This document shows positions 1 through 5,350 of a stretch of 5,350 nucleotides of DNA, piece after piece. The number at the start of each line of letters is the position of its first letter. The first letter of the stretch is position 1. The stretch lies in contig SHWK01000082.1 in the NCBI GenBank assembly GCA_009693885.1, forward strand, positions 1-5,350, read 5' to 3'. Under the pieces are notes generated by a model. It saw only the letters and a program-made list of their open reading frames with translations, did no database searches and was not told the DNA's origin. The DNA is from Rickettsiales bacterium. GTDB lineage: Bacteria; Pseudomonadota; Alphaproteobacteria; Rickettsiales; UBA1997. The position numbers and the translations under genes are program-made.

Positions 1-1080
1 AAAGCTAAGAACCCAGGAATAAGAAAAAAACTCATGTGGATCCATGTCAGGAACAAATATATTATTTTTGGCCAAATCGCTAAGCCTACTAAATATAGAG
101 TCTTGGGGCCGAGAATATTTTTCTAATTCCCGAACATAATTGTCCTTAATTGAAGAAATAGTCCGTTCCCTTGCGGTCCTAATTGTATTTTCAATAGCAA
201 CAGAAAGCATGTTAAGTTGAACTTCGCCAGAATTGTTGCAGGTTAACGAAAAAGAATCTCTTAAAACGGATGTTGAAAGATTAATGCTAAAGGAGTTAGT
301 GTCCGATTTAGGAAGAAAATCCAATGGAATAGGATTTACCCCTACCTCAATAAAATTAATATTAGGTCCTATGTTTCGAATATGTTGATCTGGTTGTCCG
401 TTATTAATAAAGTCGCCTTTTGGATCTATCAATATAAATGGAATGCCAGTTTTAGTAATAATTTCTTTTACCATCTGAATACCTGTGGTTGTTTTTCCGC
501 TTCCATTTTTTCCCATTAAAGCAATATGAGGTGCAATACCTTGGCCATTAATGCAGAAATCAATAATATCTTCAGAAGGAATAGATTTAGAAACAGAACC
601 AACATGTAATCTAATTTCACCAGGTTTTGTTATAACTCCAATATCTTCCGAAACATTCCCATTTTTAGGAAGATATTCAACTAGAAAAGCCGCTAACCTA
701 TCAGTGTCTTCTTTTACACTTTCGAAATCATTTTTGAGCAATTGGCAACCTCTTGCCCAATGAGATTCAATTACTTTTTTTAAATCATCGTAGGAATTGT
801 CATTAGTCAAATTGTCGTTTAAAACAAATAATGAAATCCAGAGGTCAATATCTTCACCAAATAGGATTTTCCCATCAATTCCAGTTTTAACCGTTTCTCC
901 AATAGTTTTCGATAAGTGAAGTGGGCCAATTTCAGCAAGGGATCTACCCATACAAAGCCTGGCTGCTTCATATTTTGTAGTAAAACCAAGCTTAAACTTG
1001 AGATTTTCCTCAAATTCCGCATGTATTTTTAAATTTTTAAATTCTAATTGAAGAATTTTCATTTTAATTTCATAATTCAT
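1..1080 (-). CDS. dndE: DndE-like N-terminal domain fused to a HerA/FtsK-type ATPase (partial, C-terminus outside window)
   Basis: The frame is open from the ATG at 1080 to base 1, giving 360 residues with no stop, so the protein continues beyond the left edge. Residues about 7-115 resemble DndE: a lysine-rich start, then LKFKLGFTTKYEAARL and GRSLAE (about 27-49), ending in an HWARGCQLL segment (107-115). In studied systems DndE is a stand-alone protein of roughly 110 residues that binds nicked DNA and is needed for phosphorothioation. Here a second domain follows: a Walker A motif GKNGSGKTT (190-198), preceded by a hydrophobic strand (HIALM), then ILIDPKGDF (216-224), the strand typical of HerA/FtsK/VirB4-like motor ATPases. 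Walker B and the arginine finger would lie outside the window. The start overlaps the dndD stop (TAATG), with GGGGA six bases upstream of the ATG. The in-frame ATG at 1062 has no such site. The DndE call rests on remembered family features; the P-loop is unambiguous. A fused HerA-type motor suggests DNA translocation or remodelling, which is inference. Confidence 0.8.
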   Translation of the reverse strand, partial: MNYEIKMKILQLEFKNLKIHAEFEENLKFKLGFTTKYEAARLCMGRSLAEIGPLHLSKTIGETVKTGIDGKILFGEDIDLWISLFVLNDNLTNDNSYDDLKKVIESHWARGCQLLKNDFESVKEDTDRLAAFLVEYLPKNGNVSEDIGVITKPGEIRLHVGSVSKSIPSEDIIDFCINGQGIAPHIALMGKNGSGKTTTGIQMVKEIITKTGIPFILIDPKGDFINNGQPDQHIRNIGPNINFIEVGVNPIPLDFLPKSDTNSFSINLSTSVLRDSFSLTCNNSGEVQLNMLSVAIENTIRTARERTISSIKDNYVRELEKYSRPQDSIFSRLSDLAKNNIFVPDMDPHEFFSYSWVLSF

Positions 1081-3182
1081 TATAAATCCCCAAAATATTT
1101 ATCAGGATAAACATTTGATGAATCAGTGTGTTCATCATATATTAATAAAAACTTTTGATTTATTTTTGAATCAATTTCTTCAATCAAATCTTCATCGACT
1201 TCTTTGTCGTGTGGTAGAATAATAATTTGGTCTAGATCAATAGATGATAATTCATTAAGTAACCTAGATCTATATAAAGAATCAGCATTGCCAATAGGAG
1301 TATCAATAACTAAAGGTAGTCTTTTTTTTGTAATTTCAATTAACGCAGTTGAAAATGCAATTCCAAATGACCTTCTTTCAAAGCCACTCATGTTTTGTAT
1401 TGGAGTTTCTGGAATTTGTGGAGAAGAAAACATAGGAATTCCATTATTTGAAAAAACTATACTGCCGTCTTTAAACCGTTCATCAGCATATTTTACAAAA
1501 TGTTGTGAAATATACGCTTCAAGTCTTTCCGAAGCTATTGGTTTTAAACGGTCATACAATAATGTGAGAATATTGCGTAACCTTTCAGCTACATTTAGGC
1601 GCATTTGTTCAGGTACAATTAATATCAATTTAGCTTGAAATTCATGAATTGTTTTGTTAACAAGGCCAAGATCGGTTTTTAATGACTTTAATTCATTTTC
1701 TAATCCCCCAATTTGTTTTGACAGGAAAGAAATCTGATTGTTAAAATTAGTAAATTTGTCAGTTAACTCCTTTAATTGGACACTTATGTTGCCTATTCTC
1801 TCCTTTATCAATAGTATATCTGAAATTTTTTCTTTTAATTGTTTAACTCGAGTGGCGTCTGTCTTTATTGAATTGAAAGAAATTTCCATAAAATGGGATA
1901 GGCTTTTTATAAGCCTTACTCTCTGGTCACCTTTAACATGACCCAAAATATATATCTTAGCACAATGGTCAGGTATTGGATCAAAGATAGAATCTAAAGC
2001 GCCCAAGAACCTCACCTTTAATTTATTAAAGTTATCTTCAGTAATTTTGGATAGTAAAGCATCATTTTCATAAGGTTCAGGCAATGCTAATGCTAATATG
2101 TTTTCCTTCTTAGATAGTGTCCCGTCCCTAAGGTGTTCCCATTTTTCCCTAGCGTCCTCACTTTTAAGTCGGCTTTGTAAGGTATTTGATAAACGCGAAA
2201 GGCCAAGACCTAAACCCAATTTTGATATTATATTAAGTAGATTTTTTTCCATTTTATTTTTTTCGGTAGTAGCTTCTTCTAGTTGTGCCCCATATTTAGT
2301 AATATTTGAATCTCTCCCTCCCCCAATTTTTTGTAAATCTTCATTTATTAGTGCTCTTTGATTTTCAAAAACACTTTTACTTTCTTCAAAATTTTTAATT
2401 GCAGTTTCCTTTTCAACGATGTTATCTTCTATAATATCACGGGCTTCAACTTTTGCTTTAAGCTCTGTTTCGATGGCCGTTGCTGCCCTTTTTCCTCCTG
2501 TTTTAGTAGCTGAATTTAAGGAATAATTTTTAATTGCTTCAAGGGCTTCTTGTACTATTGTAGTCCCAAACATTACATTAACTGCCCTTTTCATTCCATC
2601 TCCACCGGAATTAGATATAAGTTTTTGGGCTTGTTCTCCGTCAAAGAAAAACGCAGGCATTAAATCCGGGTTAAATAAATACCGTTCAATTCTTGCATTT
2701 CCTTCCTCTGTATTTGGAAATTTTATTGGGTTTCCTTCAATGAATAATTCAAGAGTCTCAAATGATTCCCCAGTTCTTGGTTGGTTATTGCCTGTAAAAA
2801 ACCATCTTCTTATAACTCTAACTTCTTTTTCTCCAGGTTTTGATTTCCCGGATGGGCTAAAAGTAATATCAATTGTCGTTGGGTCATCTGGTTCGGTTGT
2901 CATTTCTATTGGAGTGTCATTTTTGCATCTTCTTCTAAGTTGCTGTATGGCTTTTTTATAATATGCAAAATCTCCGTTGGAATATGATTCAAATCCTTCA
3001 GTATGTCTTAAACCAGCTGACCCAAATAAGCCTAAATATAACCCAAATAAAAAACTTGTTTTTCCAGTTCCATTCATGGCTCCAATTAAAACTAGAGGCC
3101 TTCCCGGTTGGGGTGGTTTGAATATAAATTCTGCTTCTTTGAATTTTTTCCAATTCTCAAATTTTATTCTAGATAAATACAT
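1080..3182 (-). CDS. dndD: DNA sulfur modification protein DndD, Rad50/SMC-like ATPase
   Basis: This 700-residue ABC-type ATPase belongs to the Dnd complex, in which DndD hydrolyses ATP and is thought to open or nick DNA for sulfur insertion. Walker A is GAMNGTGKTS (34-43), after an N-terminal FENWKKFKEAEF segment of RecF/Rad50 type. FFFDGEQ (178-184) is a hallmark of the family. Heptad-rich, charged segments at about 235-320 and 440-525 look like two coiled-coil arms around a middle block at about 330-435. There is no CxxC zinc hook as in Rad50. Near the C-terminus come a divergent signature MSGFERR (598-604), Walker B LPLVIDTP (622-629) and an H-loop-like LPHDKEVD (656-663). I chose the ATG at 3182 because GGAGG lies seven bases upstream. 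A TTG at 3206 would add eight residues but would put that ribosome site inside the gene. The length suits the family. The gap to the small gene upstream is 45 bases, and the stop overlaps the dndE start by one base. The gene is A+T-rich like its neighbours. Confidence 0.93.
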   Translation of the reverse strand: MYLSRIKFENWKKFKEAEFIFKPPQPGRPLVLIGAMNGTGKTSFLFGLYLGLFGSAGLRHTEGFESYSNGDFAYYKKAIQQLRRRCKNDTPIEMTTEPDDPTTIDITFSPSGKSKPGEKEVRVIRRWFFTGNNQPRTGESFETLELFIEGNPIKFPNTEEGNARIERYLFNPDLMPAFFFDGEQAQKLISNSGGDGMKRAVNVMFGTTIVQEALEAIKNYSLNSATKTGGKRAATAIETELKAKVEARDIIEDNIVEKETAIKNFEESKSVFENQRALINEDLQKIGGGRDSNITKYGAQLEEATTEKNKMEKNLLNIISKLGLGLGLSRLSNTLQSRLKSEDAREKWEHLRDGTLSKKENILALALPEPYENDALLSKITEDNFNKLKVRFLGALDSIFDPIPDHCAKIYILGHVKGDQRVRLIKSLSHFMEISFNSIKTDATRVKQLKEKISDILLIKERIGNISVQLKELTDKFTNFNNQISFLSKQIGGLENELKSLKTDLGLVNKTIHEFQAKLILIVPEQMRLNVAERLRNILTLLYDRLKPIASERLEAYISQHFVKYADERFKDGSIVFSNNGIPMFSSPQIPETPIQNMSGFERRSFGIAFSTALIEITKKRLPLVIDTPIGNADSLYRSRLLNELSSIDLDQIIILPHDKEVDEDLIEEIDSKINQKFLLIYDEHTDSSNVYPDKYFGDL

Positions 3183-3189
3183 TAAAAAA

Positions 3190-3194
3190 CCTCC
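3190..3194 (-). promoter_or_regulatory. Ribosome binding site of dndD
   Basis: On the minus strand this reads GGAGG, followed by seven bases and the ATG at 3182. It is the strongest Shine-Dalgarno match in the operon. It fixes the dndD start at 3182 rather than at the upstream TTG at 3206. Confidence 0.8.
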
Positions 3195-3227
3195 ATGCAA
3201 AATCAAATGTTACTGTAAAATACGCTT

Positions 3228-3440
3228 TTAATTAGATTGGTCCTTTGTTGATCTTTTTATAAATGAATCAATAATTTCGTTAATATTAAATGTTACTCCC
3301 TCTTTAGTGCGTAAGCCACTAAACCCTTGCATAGTATCTATTAATTCTTCAAGTAGTCTAATATCTATTCCGTTTTTTTTGCATAATACTTCAATGATTT
3401 CTCGTGATTCTATATCAACGAAGCATGCCGGGAGTTCCAT
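3228..3440 (-). CDS. Small protein between dndC and dndD (Dnd-associated small protein)
   Basis: This gene encodes 70 residues with no signal peptide or membrane segment. The protein appears largely helical and acidic in its first half, with heptad-like leucines and isoleucines in IEVLCKKNGIDIRLLEELID (16-35), then FSGLRTKEGVTF and a second helix NEIIDSFIKR (53-62). I see no catalytic motif. I recall short proteins at the same place in other Dnd operons, named only 'DNA modification system-associated small protein'; I cannot confirm membership without a search. It is judged real because its ATG lies ten bases after the dndC stop, and an AAAGG site with six-base spacing overlaps that stop, which indicates translational coupling. 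It may be a structural or adaptor subunit bridging DndC and DndD, which is pure inference from position. A run of eight A residues (3373-3380) encodes the CKKN segment. Confidence 0.75.
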   Translation of the reverse strand: MELPACFVDIESREIIEVLCKKNGIDIRLLEELIDTMQGFSGLRTKEGVTFNINEIIDSFIKRSTKDQSN

Positions 3441-3450
3441 TTTTAACCTT

Positions 3451-4572
3451 TCATAAAAGATTTACTTGTCTAATAAGTAAAGTTGTTTCATCTTTTTGCC
3501 ACCAATCTTTAATAATTCGTATTTCTGCTTGAATTATCAGCTCTGTTCCTATAGTTTCTTGGATTTCAAGTAGTTTTTGAAGTAGCATTTTCCGTGTTTC
3601 AATTGTTAATGGGCCCGGACCGATCTGACCTGTTCTTCTTACCATTAATCTATTGTTTGGGTTGTTTGAAACTTCCTTAAGCAAATTCCTAAATTCTACT
3701 AATGGTTCTAAATTTTCAAATCCTGATTCTATAAGACCCTCAAGACTTGAATCTTTTTCGACAACAGTGCAAGTCCAGCATCCAAATCTTGCTGACCCGC
3801 TGCCACAAGACGGAGCTTCGGTCTTGTCCGTCACAAACGGACATTCCCCCCCCTTTCCATTCCTATATAGGGTTACCAAATCTCTGTGGCTTCCACCCCA
3901 TGAAGGGGGGCAGGTTAATAAAGCTTGCCATACTTCATTATCGGATAAATTTACTATTGGTGTACATATAATGCAATTCGGTATGTCATTGTGTTTGTTA
4001 AAATATTGATTATTTGATTTTTCTTGATATTCTTTAATTCGTTGGTTTCTTGCGGCCGATTCTGCTTTTCGTACTCCTAAAAATAATAGGCATTCACCTG
4101 TCTTATTGACCATGTTTTTTATAAAGAAAGTTGTAGGTTCGATTTTCATTCTGTCGGTACACCACCTGAAAACTCTATTTGGTGCTGGATATCCTTTGCC
4201 CAGTATGTTTACCCAAAAAGTTTTTTCTGGGTCTGGTGTGGTTATACTTACAGTTACTGGTAATTTAAATGTTTCAAAGAATATCTTTAATTTATCAATT
4301 GTTTTATTAACCTGAGCTAAATAGACAGGCGATTCTACACGGGTGTCATTTGATACTATATAAATTGGCCTTGTTCTTTGCTCTGGTGATATATTCATTA
4401 ATACATCGACAATTAAATGCAGTAAAAGCGTGCTGTCTTTTCCCCCAGAAAAACCTATTAGCCATTGTCTTTTAGTATCGTTTAAATATTCTTCTTTTAT
4501 AAGCCTTTTAATTGACTTAATTTTGGCTGGCAATGTTTCAATTATTGTTTCTGTTTGCATCGATTTAACCAT
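3451..4572 (-). CDS. dndC: DNA phosphorothioation protein DndC, PP-loop ATP pyrophosphatase/sulfurtransferase
   Basis: DndC is related to PAPS reductase. It hydrolyses ATP to AMP and pyrophosphate and is thought to activate the DNA backbone or carry sulfur received from a cysteine desulfurase (DndA or IscS). The PP-loop signature SGGKDST is at residues 42-48. WCTDRMKIEP (137-146) is the PAPS-reductase-like cysteine segment. LGVRKAESAAR (165-175) and NLSDNEVWQAL (208-218) are conserved landmarks. The cysteine-rich region has CIIC (200-203), GGEC (241-244), and C256, C265 and C268 in a CGSGSARFGCWTC block. That block is diagnostic for DndC, and some of these cysteines are expected to hold its [4Fe-4S] cluster. 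The start is uncertain. The ATG at 4572 (373 residues, weak GGA four bases upstream) is listed. A TTG at 4581 has AGGGGA ten bases upstream and adds three residues. An ATG at 4560 removes four. It is the first gene of the visible operon. A G8 tract on the coding strand (3853-3846) precedes C244. Confidence 0.94.
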   Translation of the reverse strand: MVKSMQTETIIETLPAKIKSIKRLIKEEYLNDTKRQWLIGFSGGKDSTLLLHLIVDVLMNISPEQRTRPIYIVSNDTRVESPVYLAQVNKTIDKLKIFFETFKLPVTVSITTPDPEKTFWVNILGKGYPAPNRVFRWCTDRMKIEPTTFFIKNMVNKTGECLLFLGVRKAESAARNQRIKEYQEKSNNQYFNKHNDIPNCIICTPIVNLSDNEVWQALLTCPPSWGGSHRDLVTLYRNGKGGECPFVTDKTEAPSCGSGSARFGCWTCTVVEKDSSLEGLIESGFENLEPLVEFRNLLKEVSNNPNNRLMVRRTGQIGPGPLTIETRKMLLQKLLEIQETIGTELIIQAEIRIIKDWWQKDETTLLIRQVNLL

Positions 4573-4625
4573 TTTTTCCAATTTGGTCTATTCCCCTGAA
4601 TAGTACTTAGAACGGGATTTTGGGT

Positions 4626-4655
4626 ATGGTATCCGATTGGGTAGCTTTTCGGCAA
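4626..4655 (-). promoter_or_regulatory. Weak candidate promoter for the dnd operon
   Basis: On the minus strand a -35-like TTGCCG (4655-4650) and a -10-like TACCAT (4631-4626) are 18 bases apart, each matching four of six consensus positions. A start near 4619 would leave a leader of about 47 bases before dndC. The placement is sensible, but matches of this quality occur often by chance. The operon could instead be read from a site further upstream. Confidence 0.2.
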
Positions 4656-4671
4656 TAGCGAATCGGTTGGG
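4633..4671. repeat. Paired short repeats upstream of dndC, possible operator
   Basis: On the plus strand CGATTGGG (4634-4641) recurs as CGGTTGGG (4664-4671), exactly 30 bases apart, or about three helical turns. The same stretch holds an inverted pair, CCGATT (4633-4638) and AATCGG (4661-4666), which could form a six-base stem. One copy falls between the candidate -10 and -35 boxes and the other just upstream of the -35 box. This suits binding by a repressor, but is not proof of it. Confidence 0.25.
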
Positions 4672-4745
4672 CTATTCTATAGAAGTTTTTTTGGTTTGTC
4701 TGTTGAAAGCCAAAACCGAACCTTTTTTGTATCTGTTTACCGGGC

Positions 4746-4940
4746 CTAAGTCAGCCTGGGTATCGGTGGGGTAATGTCGTAGAGGGTGATGGGTTTCGTT
4801 TTGAGGATAAGTTGGACCAAAAAGTCAATTGGATCTTTGCCGATTTTTTTGCAAGTATGACTAATCGTTGGAAGGATATCCTGGGCCCTAGCCCGTTTGT
4901 CGGTTCGATTGCAACCGTATAACTTCCGTGCGGTATAGCA
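4746..4940 (-). pseudogene. Remnant of a transposase C-terminus (IS66-like appearance)
   Basis: A minus-strand frame of 64 codons, closed by TAG at 4748 and preceded by an in-frame TAG at 4943, has no good start but reads like protein. It runs RKLYGCNRTDKRARAQDILP, then TISHTCKKIGKDPIDFL, then a short tail. The pattern of RK, NR/D, a helix with TCKK and GKDPIDFL resembles the extreme C-terminus of IS66-like transposases as I remember them. The catalytic domain is not visible in any frame upstream, so this is a fragment and not an active element. The opposite strand is also open for a similar length (4707-4919), but its translation is unfamiliar. The family assignment is tentative; a translated search would settle it. 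Confidence 0.45.
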
Positions 4941-5103
4941 CTAAATCCTCATAGTTAATATCCAGAAATAATTAATTTACGGTTTGATATTTTCACCTAG
5001 TCAAGAGTGGTTGAAAGTGCTGCTCGTTGGTTTGTGTTTCCCTCTTCAATGATCTTACCGATCCTTTAGGACTTCACAGCTTCCTTCTCGCCCGCCGATG
5101 CCA

Positions 5104-5121
5104 AATCACCTCTAGGCGATT
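5104..5121 (-). terminator. Hairpin 14 bases after the uvrB stop, possible weak terminator
   Basis: The minus-strand RNA can fold AATCGCC with GGTGATT (seven pairs, one of them G-U) around a TAGA loop. The opposite strand would have a mismatch at that pair, so the fold favours the uvrB transcript. No U-tract follows, so it is not a classical rho-independent terminator. It may protect the 3' end or be chance. Confidence 0.25.
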
Positions 5122-5135
5122 CCCTACGAAGAACC

Positions 5136-5350
5136 TTAAACCATGTTCCTGCCCGGGCCGCGGGGGGTTTTGCGTCCCTGTTTTTTTTTCCCCTGAGGGG
5201 AGGCGACGATTTTTCCTTGCAGCCTTGCAATTTGATCCCGTAGGGATGCCGCTTTTTCAAACTCCAAATTGGCGGCCGCCTCTAGCATTTCTTGATGCAA
5301 TTCTTCCGCAGTTTGTTGAACCTCCACCATTTCCAAGGGGAGCCCGGCGA
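5136..5350 (-). CDS. uvrB: UvrABC excinuclease subunit B, C-terminal end (partial)
   Basis: Only the last 70 residues are present; the N-terminus and helicase domains lie beyond the right edge. Visible residues 13-44 form a UVR domain (TAEELHQEMLEAAANLEFEK followed by AASLRDQIARLQ), the helical hairpin through which UvrB binds UvrC in nucleotide excision repair. Its position at the extreme C-terminus favours UvrB over UvrC, which carries this domain mid-protein. McsA-like UVR proteins remain a minor alternative. After the UVR domain comes a basic tail of about 26 residues rich in K, R, G and P, ending in TAA at 5138-5136. The tail is coded partly by a run of nine A residues (5189-5181). The gene is visibly G+C-rich compared with the dnd genes and probably belongs to the resident chromosome. 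It has the same orientation as dndC but is separated by the long spacer, so it is unlikely to share its operon. Confidence 0.8.
   Translation of the reverse strand, partial: AGLPLEMVEVQQTAEELHQEMLEAAANLEFEKAASLRDQIARLQGKIVASPQGKKKQGRKTPRGPGRNMV

Larger units (their letters stand above)
4573..5135. other. Spacer between uvrB and dndC without an intact gene
   Basis: About 560 bases lie between the end of uvrB and the dndC start. I found no complete gene, no tRNA and no CRISPR-like repeat. The spacer contains a decayed transposase-like frame in its middle, a weak promoter candidate with paired short repeats near dndC, and a hairpin just after uvrB. The part around 4941-5060 is A+T-rich and shows nothing recognisable. 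Base composition changes across the spacer from G+C-rich on the uvrB side to A+T-rich on the dnd side, as expected at or near an insertion boundary. No clean inverted terminal repeats or target duplication were visible. Confidence 0.6.

Noticed and set aside
819..1022. Minus-strand 67-codon frame inside the dndE-like gene
   Set aside because: It is an alternative frame of the DndE-HerA gene, whose frame carries the conserved motifs.
1080..3182. Rad50, SbcC or RecN repair ATPase
   Set aside because: There is no CxxC hook and the protein is shorter than SbcC/Rad50. FFFDGEQ and the operon with dndC point to DndD.
3183..3206. Upstream TTG start for dndD adding eight residues
   Set aside because: The GGAGG ribosome site lies inside this extension, correctly spaced for the ATG at 3182. 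The added residues do not resemble the N-terminus of Rad50/RecF-like ATPases.
1204..4315. Several plus-strand open frames of 69-144 codons across the dnd genes
   Set aside because: They lie antisense to well-supported genes, have no recognisable motifs and no ribosome sites, and arise from the A+T-rich composition.
3451..4572. Assimilatory PAPS reductase (CysH) instead of DndC
   Set aside because: The PP-loop is shared, but the CGSGSARFGCWTC block, the length and the adjacent DndD are specific to DndC.
1..4581. Ssp-type (SspBCD) phosphorothioation system
   Set aside because: The DndC cysteine block, the DndD features and the DndE-like N-terminus fit Dnd. No SspB-like nickase is visible.
4693..4730. 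Hairpin GGTTT/AAACC followed by a T run on the plus strand, terminator-like
   Set aside because: The stem is only about five pairs with a long loop, and no plus-strand gene ends here.
4707..4919. Plus-strand frame through the spacer (ending FVGSIATV)
   Set aside because: The translation is unfamiliar and has no start. The opposite-strand frame over the same bases reads as a transposase tail, so this is probably its shadow.
5066..5260. Minus-strand 64-codon frame overlapping the end of uvrB
   Set aside because: It overlaps the UVR domain frame in another phase and looks low-complexity and basic. The UvrB frame explains the region.

Overview
The window carries most of a DNA phosphorothioation (Dnd) operon next to the 3' end of a chromosomal repair gene. 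Every recognisable gene is on the minus strand, so transcription runs from right to left. The order of transcription is: the C-terminal end of uvrB (5350-5136), a gene-poor spacer of about 560 bases (5135-4573), dndC (4572-3451), a 70-residue small gene (3440-3228), dndD (3182-1080), and a dndE-like gene that starts at 1080 and is still open at base 1. The last gene has a DndE-type N-terminus joined to a HerA/FtsK-type ATPase domain.

The three main dnd genes supply the core of the sulfur-for-oxygen backbone modification. DndC is a PP-loop ATP pyrophosphatase with a cysteine-rich Fe-S type region. DndD is a Rad50/SMC-like ATPase. DndE is a small DNA-binding protein in well-studied systems. Junctions are tight: the dndC stop overlaps the ribosome binding site of the small gene, and dndD and dndE overlap by one base (TAATG). 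This indicates one co-translated operon. No dndB (regulator), dndA (cysteine desulfurase) or restriction partner (dndFGH or pbeABCD type) lies inside the window. They may lie to the left or elsewhere, and a housekeeping IscS could replace DndA.

The spacer holds a decayed reading frame resembling a transposase C-terminus, a weak candidate promoter with paired repeats upstream of dndC, and a small hairpin after uvrB. The dnd genes are clearly A+T-rich, while the uvrB end is visibly G+C-rich. With the transposase remnant, this suggests the dnd operon is a horizontally acquired island inserted downstream of uvrB. The organism is a bacterium, since it has uvrB and Shine-Dalgarno sites. I cannot name its lineage from this sequence.

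The system type is known. The less ordinary points are the DndE-HerA fusion, the small gene between dndC and dndD, the absence of a dndB beside dndC, and a run of eight G residues inside dndC.
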